Below are positions 17,154-24,410 of a stretch of DNA of 64,000 nucleotides, piece by piece (position 1 is the stretch's first letter; each line of letters begins with the position of its first letter). A program made the translations under genes and the position numbers. A model generated the notes under the pieces. The model saw nothing but the letters and a program-made list of their open reading frames with translations. It was not told where the DNA came from and did no database searches. Origin of the DNA: CAVVXX01 sp963707975 (lineage in GTDB: Bacteria; Pseudomonadota; Alphaproteobacteria; Micropepsales; Micropepsaceae). The stretch covers positions 1,054,001-1,118,000 of the forward strand of contig OY970177.1 of NCBI GenBank assembly GCA_963707975.1, read 5' to 3'.

Positions 17154-20100
17154 CTAGATGTGCCCCGTCAGCGTAATCGTTCCCGAATGGACGAAGGCGC
17201 CTGAACTGTCGGTGACGTCGTAATTGAACCCCAGCGACCAGGCCTTGTAAACCCAGGAGATACTGGCGCCGCCAACCAGGCGCGACGCGGCGGGCGTGGG
17301 TCCTGTCAGATTGAATGTATTGCCTGGCGCGTCGGCGAACGCGGCGGTAACCGATTCCGGATCATTGAGGAAATCGTAACTCCAGCCACCACGAATTTCC
17401 GGCTGCAACGAACCTTCTTCATCGCCAATATTTCCCCGCAGTACGACACCGAGGAAGCTGCGCAGGGACTTCTGGTCGTGCGAAGCAAGGTTTAGGTCCT
17501 CGCCGCGGGCGCCTGTCTCGTCATAAGCATTCTCTCGGGCAAAGAGCGCGTCCACGTTCCATTCCGGCATGAAGGTGAAGGGGCCCGAACCGAACATAAG
17601 TCCGGTGGAGAAGCCGCCCGAAGCAAGATAATCCGTCCAGGTACCATCTGCCTTACGGCGGAGCCCGCTCACCGTGATGGTGCGCTCGCCGTCGAAATTG
17701 CCATAACCGGCATTGGCCTGCGTATTGAAGAACAGCACGCGCCCGCGCCAATCAGAATAAAGTGAGAGCATGAACCATTCAATGTTGGTCTTGGTGTCGC
17801 GCGGCTTAGGCTCGTCTACCTGTCCGGCAAAAAAGGTAAAAGCGCCGCCGAAACGTCCGTTCGTTGGCGCGCCGCCGTCGGCGCCCATCGCAAAACCGAA
17901 GCCGCGGCCATTGTAGCCCGCGTCACCATTGCCGCTGCCGCCATTGCTGAGCAAATTGCCGAATTCCTGACCCCAAACATTGATTTCGTTCTTCGAGGCC
18001 GCATATTCCGTCAATGTGCGTTGGCGAGCGCCCACCGGGCCGGTTGCCTGATCGGTAAGCGCAATCGCTAGCGCGCGTGTGTCGCCGCTCAAATCGGGCG
18101 TCAACTGGTCAAGCGCGGAATCGAGCCCGGCAGCACTGGAAATATCCATCAGGGCGGCGCCGAACTGGGCGTCTCCGCGCGCGCCTGCCATGAGCGGACT
18201 GTTCATGTAACCGGCAGAGCCGACATCACCCACTCCATACATAGAGGCCTGATTGCCAGTGAGGTCGAGTTGCCCTGCCGTCTTGCGCTGGAATTGAAGA
18301 GTAAGATCATTCGTGTCGAGGTTAAGGTGCTCCAGATTATACAGATACGGCAGGCCGAATATCGAGACATTGTCGGCCGGGTTTGAATTACCAATCGGAA
18401 ATGTCAAGCCGCCGTCCGCCTGAATGAGCGTATAGGTGCCGCTATCAGGGAGCGAGGCATCAAAGCCAAATGCGATACTAGATCCAGCCGCGAAAACAGC
18501 ATTTCCTGTGGTGGTGACGATGCCCGTGCCAGCGGCAGGCGCGGTTGAACCCAAAACGAATTCGACTTCGCCGCCAGATGAAACCTCTAGCGTCGTGGCC
18601 TCAGCTAAAGGTGTTTTAAGCACACCATTGGTACCAATATTGATATCCAAAGTGCCGCCACTGGTTGGATCATAAGTGATCGCGCCATCGACCAGAGCTT
18701 CTTCAGCGGCCGTTGTGCTGGTGGCTGGCGCGCCAACTATGTCCAGCCTGTTGCTGCCGCCACCAAAGGACACGTCTCCAATAAGTGTGCCAGCGTTTTC
18801 GACCTGAAGCGTGTCGTCACTTGCGCCAAACAGCACTTCACCGTTTACGTTTCCAGTGTTGACGAAACTGACGCTTGTGCCTGCCGCGACGTGCGACATA
18901 TCAACCGCTATATCTGTCAGTGTGTTACCGTCATCGGTATCGTATGTAATATTTGTTACCGTACCATTAGTAGTTTGTACGACTGTCCCTCCTTGCGCAG
19001 TGATTGTGCCGGAGTTGGTAAGTGAAGTCAGCGTTCCCGATTCATCACAGATCGCACAGGCGGTGAGGGTAAGCCCGGTAACAGTCCCCGTGCTGACCTC
19101 TACTGCTGTCGCGACAATCTTGCCGCTGTTATCAAGCGATGAAAGTGAACCGCCGGCATCAATTAATATCGCTGTCGCCGTGCCGTTAGCTAATCCGCTT
19201 GTTTGCGCTGCGACAGTTCCAGTGTTTACAAAATCTGGAACAATTCCGCCATCCCCGATTTCGATAGTCACCGAATCAGCGGACGCTGTATGTTTGGTGT
19301 TATTACCGGTTGTAGCGTTCGCCGAGATCGTTCCCCCGTTAAAGATGCCACCTGTTAGGGTCGCAGTATAGGTACCATCACCGGCAATCTGGATTGCGGT
19401 CGCATCGACGCCAGGATCAGTACCGTTCGAAATTATATTGCCGCGATTAAGGAAACTGTAGCCTGTATTCAAAAGATCCGGGTCGATCACAACGCCCATA
19501 GTAAGATCAGCTGCGTTAGTGCCTGCAACGCTGGGCGATATGATTATTGTAGGAGCCGATCCCTGTGATTCAATCGTCGCTGCCGTAGTGGTAGTTAATA
19601 GTGCATCGGGACCGGCATTATAGACGCCACCCGAGACGCTGGCGCCTATCGCCAGTGCTGATCCGCTTTGAGGGTTTGCTGTCTTGGTGCTGAGTGTGGT
19701 TATGCCCCGCGCGTCAAGCGTGCCGGCATTAGTGATAGTGCCGGTGATCGGGGCTTCGACAAGGATGCCCATCGCGTCTTGGCCTGTGACCAGAACGGAG
19801 CCCGCGAGAGTAACATTGCCAACTAATGGCCCGAAAATCGCAAGACCAGTAGAATTGTCGCCAGTGACGGTGACCGTCGAGGTGCTAGTTAGATCTATAT
19901 TACCGGTGAAACCACTGGGACCTGAGACCTCAATACCAATTCCCCCTGTTGCATTTTTGCCTTCGAGATTGATCGCGCCGCCGCTGGTGAAACTCGCATC
20001 GGCTCCCCCTCCTTCCAGCAACACGCCGATAGCGCCTGTCGCAGCATTATTCGAAATCGTTCCGTTGTTGGTTACCTGATTATCCGAGTCTATGGTCACC

Positions 20101-20354
20101 GCAGCGCCAGCAGTATCAATCGCTACCGCGCCGCTATTAGCGATCGTAAGATCACCATCAGTGGAAGTGTCTTGGGGAGTCTTTGAGCTGCCCGATATAG
20201 TTGTGGGGCCGGCCGCCCACGCTGGTCCCCCAGCGAGAAAGACGCCCATTGCACAGAGAATTAGCAAGCGTCTTATCAGCACGCAGGCCTCATGAGGTTT
20301 TGGCTTCTTATTTCCGCGCCGCCGTCCCAACATCGGCCAGGGGAAAGGGACCAT
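17154..20354 (-). CDS. Autotransporter-like outer-membrane protein
   Basis: 1066 residues from ATG 20354; GTG 20279 has a TGAGG site and gives a tidy signal peptide (LIRRLLILCAMGVFLAGGPAWA), so it may be the true start. The passenger (about residues 50-700) is a beta-helix-like run of short repeats with NSGTI/NNGTI/NTGTV turns, rich in Thr, Ser, Gly and Ala. The last 270 residues alternate aromatic and polar residues as in an autotransporter barrel (for example FFNTQANAGYGNFDGERTI). The protein ends in TLTGHI rather than the usual final Phe or Trp. It may be a surface adhesin; this is inferred from class only. The passenger is less GC-rich than its neighbours. Confidence 0.82.
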   Translation of the reverse strand: MVPFPWPMLGRRRGNKKPKPHEACVLIRRLLILCAMGVFLAGGPAWAAGPTTISGSSKTPQDTSTDGDLTIANSGAVAIDTAGAAVTIDSDNQVTNNGTISNNAATGAIGVLLEGGGADASFTSGGAINLEGKNATGGIGIEVSGPSGFTGNIDLTSTSTVTVTGDNSTGLAIFGPLVGNVTLAGSVLVTGQDAMGILVEAPITGTITNAGTLDARGITTLSTKTANPQSGSALAIGASVSGGVYNAGPDALLTTTTAATIESQGSAPTIIISPSVAGTNAADLTMGVVIDPDLLNTGYSFLNRGNIISNGTDPGVDATAIQIAGDGTYTATLTGGIFNGGTISANATTGNNTKHTASADSVTIEIGDGGIVPDFVNTGTVAAQTSGLANGTATAILIDAGGSLSSLDNSGKIVATAVEVSTGTVTGLTLTACAICDESGTLTSLTNSGTITAQGGTVVQTTNGTVTNITYDTDDGNTLTDIAVDMSHVAAGTSVSFVNTGNVNGEVLFGASDDTLQVENAGTLIGDVSFGGGSNRLDIVGAPATSTTAAEEALVDGAITYDPTSGGTLDINIGTNGVLKTPLAEATTLEVSSGGEVEFVLGSTAPAAGTGIVTTTGNAVFAAGSSIAFGFDASLPDSGTYTLIQADGGLTFPIGNSNPADNVSIFGLPYLYNLEHLNLDTNDLTLQFQRKTAGQLDLTGNQASMYGVGDVGSAGYMNSPLMAGARGDAQFGAALMDISSAAGLDSALDQLTPDLSGDTRALAIALTDQATGPVGARQRTLTEYAASKNEINVWGQEFGNLLSNGGSGNGDAGYNGRGFGFAMGADGGAPTNGRFGGAFTFFAGQVDEPKPRDTKTNIEWFMLSLYSDWRGRVLFFNTQANAGYGNFDGERTITVSGLRRKADGTWTDYLASGGFSTGLMFGSGPFTFMPEWNVDALFARENAYDETGARGEDLNLASHDQKSLRSFLGVVLRGNIGDEEGSLQPEIRGGWSYDFLNDPESVTAAFADAPGNTFNLTGPTPAASRLVGGASISWVYKAWSLGFNYDVTDSSGAFVHSGTITLTGHI

Positions 20355-20466
20355 AGCGGAAATCGGTCCACGAACCTAGCCGCGTCAACGCGTTATCTCA
20401 ACAGAGTAATTGGGTGCGTTCCCGACGCGTTCGGTGTCTGAAAGGCCCATTACGCAAAATATAGTT

Positions 20467-21432
20467 TCACGCGCCGCTTCCGCGTGCAGCCGCGTTCTTG
20501 GTGAAATCCATGGCCTGGATGGTGGAAGGCGTGCGTGAGCGCACAAACTGCCCAAGCCTTGCCAGCGAAACCTTGGCCTCAGGCGCATATGGATAGGCCT
20601 GAAAAACATGGTGCATACCATCGTAAATTTCGACCGACACGTGCACGTTGGCCTCCGCTGCCTTTTCGCCGAGCCTGCCGGCATCGTCGCGCAACAGTTC
20701 AAGACTGCCCGCATGAACCATAATGGGTGGAAAGTCGCGGAAGCTGCCGAAAAGGGGCGAGGCATAGGGGTCGGCCGGATTGGCGCCCTTAAGATAATGC
20801 CGTGCGCTGACGAATAAGAGTTCCCATGACAACACCACGTCGTTGCGCGAGTTCTGCAGCATCGACCAGCCGGAGAGAGTGAGATCCGCCCAGGGCGACA
20901 TGGCAATGCAACCGGCCGGCATGGGGAGCCCCGCATTGCGGATGGCAAGCAGAGTGGCGAATGCGAGGCCTGCGCCCGCGCCATCGCCCGCCAGCACGAT
21001 CGATTGCGGCGGGAAACCTTTGTTGACGAGAAAACGATAGGCGTCCATGGCATCGCGCAAGCCTGCAGGAAACGGAAATTCCGGCGCCAGACGGTAATTG
21101 AGCGACAGCGCGGCCGCGCCAGCCGCCTTGCACAGCCGCGCCACCAATGGCCGATGCGTTTCCGGCGAACCGGAAATGTAACCGCCGCCGTGCAAATAAA
21201 GAATGAGACGCTGCGGCTGGGTCTCCTCCACGCGCACCCACTCGCCTTTGACGGGCCCCAGTTGCGCGCGCTCGATGATGGCGTCGGACGGCACCGCGCC
21301 GTAGCGTTCGGTCATGTAGTCGTATTGGCGGCGGATATCGGCAAGTTCGATTGTGGTGCCGATCACGCGCGGCTTGATGAAGCGCGCGAGGCGGGCAGAC
21401 AAAGCGATTTGCCAACTCGGCATTACGGCCAT
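20467..21432 (-). CDS. Alpha/beta hydrolase of the HSL family lacking the nucleophilic serine
   Basis: 321 residues with the layout of hormone-sensitive-lipase-type esterases. The oxyanion-hole motif HGGGYISGSP (residues 81-90) is intact, the acid position is E245 in GSLELLRDD, and the base is H275 in GMHHVF. At the nucleophile elbow the expected GDSAGG reads GDGAGAG (residues 149-155), so the catalytic serine is a glycine at 151. As a hydrolase it should be inactive, unless another residue takes over. It may be a binding protein or a decayed enzyme; the rest of the frame is intact over the full length. The gene stands alone. Confidence 0.9.
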   Translation of the reverse strand: MAVMPSWQIALSARLARFIKPRVIGTTIELADIRRQYDYMTERYGAVPSDAIIERAQLGPVKGEWVRVEETQPQRLILYLHGGGYISGSPETHRPLVARLCKAAGAAALSLNYRLAPEFPFPAGLRDAMDAYRFLVNKGFPPQSIVLAGDGAGAGLAFATLLAIRNAGLPMPAGCIAMSPWADLTLSGWSMLQNSRNDVVLSWELLFVSARHYLKGANPADPYASPLFGSFRDFPPIMVHAGSLELLRDDAGRLGEKAAEANVHVSVEIYDGMHHVFQAYPYAPEAKVSLARLGQFVRSRTPSTIQAMDFTKNAAARGSGA

Positions 21433-21612
21433 CGCGACACTCTTGGGATGCGGGCGAGGCGACTGTAACCGAGGGATTCTCTGCCCGGAAGGGCATGCCC
21501 GCGTCAGGGTGAATGGGCGGCAAAAAAAGGGACGCGCAACCGCAGGGGTGGCGCGTCCCGAAAGCGTCAGCCGGAATGGGGGGAGAATTCCGGCCGGCGC
21601 ATAAAACGGCGG

Positions 21613-22092
21613 TTAAGCCGCTTTCGACTTGGCGGCGTCGATGATCTTGACGCCCGGGCTAGTCCCGTTGATCGCAATGCGCCGGGGCTTTTGCTCTTCC
21701 GGCACCAGGCGCTCAAGGTCGATGTGGAGCAGCCCGTTTTCGAGGCGGGCGCCGTGCACCTCGACGTTCTCGGCCAGCTGGAAGCGGCGCTCGAAAGCGC
21801 GTCCGGCTATGCCCTGATAGAGATAGCCTTGCTTGTCGCTTTCTTTCTCGTCGCCACGCTTGCCCTGGACGCTGAGTACGCCTTCGCGCACTTCCACATT
21901 CAGGTCTTTCTCGCCAAAGCCCGCTACCGCCAGCGTTATGCGGTAATGGGTTTCGTCGGAGCGCTCGATGTTATAGGGCGGATAGGACTGAGAGGCATCG
22001 TATTGCGCCACCGAATCCAGCATGTCGAACAGCCGGTCAAAGCCGACCGTGGAACGGAAAAGCGGGGAAAAATCAAAACTGCGCATGTTCAC
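21613..22092 (-). CDS. Small heat-shock protein Hsp20 (IbpA-like)
   Basis: 159 residues: N-terminal arm with the IbpA-type start (MRSFDFSPLFRSTVGFDRLFDML), an alpha-crystallin domain (about residues 38-130) with YRITLAVAGFGEKDLNVEV and the conserved AxxENGLL-like GARLENGLLHIDL, and a short tail with the IxI-type assembly motif. It holds unfolding proteins in soluble form under heat or other stress and passes them to DnaK/ClpB. A full AAAGGAGG ribosome site precedes the ATG, and a sigma-32-type promoter lies 64 bases upstream. Confidence 0.95.
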   Translation of the reverse strand: MNMRSFDFSPLFRSTVGFDRLFDMLDSVAQYDASQSYPPYNIERSDETHYRITLAVAGFGEKDLNVEVREGVLSVQGKRGDEKESDKQGYLYQGIAGRAFERRFQLAENVEVHGARLENGLLHIDLERLVPEEQKPRRIAINGTSPGVKIIDAAKSKAA

Positions 22093-22155
22093 ATCCTCCT
22101 TTGCGAAGCGAAGTGGCTCATCTGCCCGAAGCCAGAAGGCCTTCCGGCAAGATTT

Positions 22156-22184
22156 ACATGGGAAGCGGAGCAGCCCGCTTCAAG
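22156..22184 (-). promoter_or_regulatory. Sigma-32 (RpoH) type promoter for hsp20
   Basis: On the minus strand CTTGAAG (22184-22178) and CCCATGT (22162-22156) are separated by 15 bases, an excellent match to the heat-shock consensus CTTGAA-N(13-16)-CCCATnT. The predicted transcript starts near 22148 and has a leader of about 55 bases with a GCCGGAAGG/CCTTCTGGC hairpin. Confidence 0.8.
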
Positions 22185-22215
22185 AGGCCTGAATCCGGCC
22201 TTTTTAGGGGCCGTT

Positions 22216-22608
22216 TCAGGCTGGGATGATCATCACCATCCGCAGCAAAGCCGCCTGCCAGAACAGGAACATCAGCGAATAGACCACGGTCATGATCTGG
22301 CCCCGGCTTGCCCTAAAGCCGGTTATCCCTTCGAAGAGGTTTTGCAGGAAGGCCCCTTCGTCCAAATTGCGCTGATCGCGCCAATGCTGGGTGCGCAGAT
22401 AGGTCTCGAAATTGCTGAGCAGCGACGCGTTGCGGTTAAACAACCACTGCAGGGCGAGGATGGGCAGGAACAGCAGATAAAGAAACAGCGCGATGCGGGA
22501 GTGCGACGTCCAGCCAACGAGCACATAAGCCATGACAGCAAGATGCATGGCCAGCAGGCCATAACTCAGGCCGTCGCGCGGGAACGGGCTAGCGGTTGCC
22601 TTTTGCAT
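22216..22608 (-). CDS. Small membrane protein of unknown function
   Basis: 130 residues from ATG 22608; a TTG at 22638 is open but lies in an inverted repeat (GGCCGG/CCGGCC type). Three hydrophobic helices are visible, about residues 15-32 (LLAMHLAVMAYVLVGW), 38-55 (IALFLYLLFLPILALQWL) and 105-128 (IMTVVYSLMFLFWQAALL). Between the last two is a charged soluble stretch with RTQHWRDQRNLDEGAFLQN. I do not recognise the family. It lies upstream of hsp20 on the same strand but outside its promoter, so co-regulation is not implied. Confidence 0.65.
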   Translation of the reverse strand: MQKATASPFPRDGLSYGLLAMHLAVMAYVLVGWTSHSRIALFLYLLFLPILALQWLFNRNASLLSNFETYLRTQHWRDQRNLDEGAFLQNLFEGITGFRASRGQIMTVVYSLMFLFWQAALLRMVMIIPA

Positions 22609-22811
22609 GACGAATCCGGCCGGTGAGGCCGGCCCCAAATCAACTCACAACCCTAAAACGCGCAAAAGCCGGTTTGGTGCCATTGGTTAGGTGCGGCACA
22701 GGGCGTTGTCCGGCCCCTCTACCAGTGGTGAAATCCTGTAAGGGCCTTCAAAGGGCTGGCTGATTCGGGCGGGCAAGCGGCAATGATCACCAACAAGAAG
22801 AGGCAAGCGCT

Positions 22812-23783
22812 TTGCGAAACGGCGCCGCGGAAGGCACGCCACCGCTGAGCGCGCAGGGTCAAATAGAACCGCGTTTCGAATGGCTGCCGGCTGCCGACGG
22901 AATGCGCCTGCGCGCGGGGCTCTGGCAGAGCGATGCCAATCCCAAACGCGTTTGCGCCGTGCTCAACGGCCTGACTGAATTCATCGAGAAATATGACGAA
23001 GTGGCGAGCGATCTGCTGACGCGCGGGTTCTCCGTCGCCAGTCTCGATTGGCGCGGGCAGGGCGCAAGCGCGCGGGTTCTCACTGATACGCTGCGGGCGC
23101 ATGTGGACGATTTTTCCGAATTCGACGGCGACCTCGCGGTCTTTCTCGACCAGATCGTGCGGCCTCTGGCGCTGCCGCCGCGGGTGGCGCTGGCCCATTC
23201 CATGGGTGCGCATATTCTGCTTCGCCGCCTGCACGATTCCCCCGGCGATTTCGCCTGCGCAGTGCTGTGCGCGCCCATGCTGGGCGTGAACACGGGCGCC
23301 TACCACTTATGGTTCACCCGCGCGCTGACCTGGCTCTACAACATCAACGGGCCTTCGCCCGCCTTTGTCTGGGGTTCGCAAGAACGCGATCCCCTCACGC
23401 TAGCCTTCAAGGACAATCGCGTAACGTCGGATCGCGTGCGTTATGCGCGGGTGCAAAATTTTCTTATGCATCATCCCGAACTGCGCGTGTGTGGACCCAC
23501 TTTCGGCTGGCTGGAAGCGGCCTTCCGTTCCATGGACTGGATGCGCGAACCCGGCTTCGCCGAAACCATCACCACGCCGCTACTGATTTTCGGCGCTGGC
23601 CGCGACCAGATCGTGGATATTGAAGCCATCCGCGCATTCGTGAAGCGCCTGCCCAATGCGCGCTATGTCGAGCTCGCCGATGCCGAGCACGAAATCCTGA
23701 TGGAAGCAGATCCCATCCGCGAGGCGTTCTGGAAGGCGTTTGACGATTTCGTTCAGCAAAACTTGACGACCAAGCCTTATTGA
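22812..23783 (+). CDS. Alpha/beta hydrolase, lysophospholipase/monoacylglycerol-lipase type (S33)
   Basis: 323 residues from TTG 22812, preceded by AGAGG at eight bases; no ATG is in frame nearby. The fold has the conserved LDWRGQGAS strand-turn, the nucleophile elbow AHSMGAH with S130, an acid in GAGRDQIVD and the base in DAEHEIL. This is the Hydrolase_4 (PldB-like) subgroup that acts on lysophospholipids or monoglycerides at the inner membrane. A lid region is present (about residues 165-215, hydrophobic WFTRALTWLYNING). The substrate is inferred from the family. Its stop codon overlaps the -35 box of the brn promoter. Confidence 0.88.
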   Translation: MRNGAAEGTPPLSAQGQIEPRFEWLPAADGMRLRAGLWQSDANPKRVCAVLNGLTEFIEKYDEVASDLLTRGFSVASLDWRGQGASARVLTDTLRAHVDDFSEFDGDLAVFLDQIVRPLALPPRVALAHSMGAHILLRRLHDSPGDFACAVLCAPMLGVNTGAYHLWFTRALTWLYNINGPSPAFVWGSQERDPLTLAFKDNRVTSDRVRYARVQNFLMHHPELRVCGPTFGWLEAAFRSMDWMREPGFAETITTPLLIFGAGRDQIVDIEAIRAFVKRLPNARYVELADAEHEILMEADPIREAFWKAFDDFVQQNLTTKPY

Positions 23784-23819
23784 CTTGGCTATCCCCATAC
23801 TGTACATACATTAATGTAT
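23780..23819 (+). promoter_or_regulatory. Promoter and palindromic operator of the brn locus
   Basis: TTGACT (23780-23785) and TACATA (23803-23808) are 17 bases apart. ATACATTAATGTAT (23806-23819) is a perfect 14-bp palindrome that overlaps the -10 box. In characterised brnTA operons the antitoxin BrnA or the BrnTA complex represses by binding operator DNA in this position, so this is the probable operator. The region is strikingly AT-rich compared with its surroundings. Confidence 0.7.
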
Positions 23820-23860
23820 TTATATATTCTGGGGAATTTCGTTCATGCAGGAATTGCTAA

Positions 23861-24154
23861 ATGGCGCGAAAAACACACTTCGAATGGAACCCGGAGTAAG
23901 CAAAGAAGAATCTGAAAAAGCATCGAATTGGTTTTGAGGTGGCTACACTGATCTTCGCAGATCCACATGTTCAAACCGAAATCGATGGCAATGAACATGG
24001 CGAGGTTCGGTACTGGTCAATTGGAGAAGTGCTTGGCCGGATCGTCGTGGTCGCTCACACAGTAAGAGAGGAAAACGATGTTGAAATCATCCGCATCATC
24101 TCGGCGCGCAAAGCGACGCGCAGCGAACGTCGTCACTTTGAGGCAAATTCCTAG
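23861..24154 (+). pseudogene. brnT: BrnT toxin gene with in-frame stop at codon 13
   Basis: Read from the ATG at 23861 (AGGA eight bases upstream) the frame gives MARKTHFEWNPE, then TAA at 23897-23899, then continues in the same frame to TAG at 24152-24154 with AKKNLKKHRIGFEVATLIFADP and later VVAHTV, IRIISARKATRSERRHFE. This is a complete BrnT apart from the stop; BrnT proteins usually have DPxKAxxNLxKH here, so the stop replaces a lysine codon by one base. BrnT is a RelE-fold ribonuclease toxin. An internal GTG at 23939 could restart a 71-residue fragment lacking the first strand and helix. No other damage is seen, so the mutation looks recent, unless the codon is read through. Confidence 0.85.
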
Positions 24155-24410
24155 GTTGAATGCACATTTGCGCAAACAGCTGGCGGCGCTCGACGCGCTG
24201 CCGGACGGCCATATCGATACAAGCGATATTCCAGAGCGCACGATGCGGGGCATGCGCTACAAAGGCTTATTCTACCGGCCAGAGAAAAAGAGCATCACCA
24301 TTCGGCTTGATGGCGATATGCTAGATTGGTTCAAGAGACAGGGACGCGGATATCAAACGAAAATGAATCGAGTCTTGCGCGAAAATTTTGTCCGTCAACG
24401 CAAAGCCTAA
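24078..24410 (+). CDS. brnA: BrnA family antitoxin
   Basis: 110 residues from ATG 24078, which has AGAGAGG six bases upstream and overlaps the brnT end by 77 bases; TTG 24156, just after the brnT stop, is an alternative start. The conserved C-terminal half includes GLFYRPEKKSITIRLDGDML and WFKRQGRGYQTKMNRVLRENF, a ribbon-helix-helix DNA-binding motif typical of BrnA (IxIRLDxDxxxWFxxxGxGYQxxxN). BrnA neutralises BrnT and represses the operon. Here the antitoxin is intact while its toxin has a stop codon. It is tail-to-tail with typA, overlapping by four bases. Confidence 0.92.
   Translation: MLKSSASSRRAKRRAANVVTLRQIPRLNAHLRKQLAALDALPDGHIDTSDIPERTMRGMRYKGLFYRPEKKSITIRLDGDMLDWFKRQGRGYQTKMNRVLRENFVRQRKA

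Noticed and set aside
23939..24154. Intact 71-residue BrnT starting at GTG 23939
   Set aside because: BrnT similarity extends upstream in the same frame through the stop codon to ATG 23861, so the short form lacks the first strand and helix. It is a possible restart product, not the original gene.
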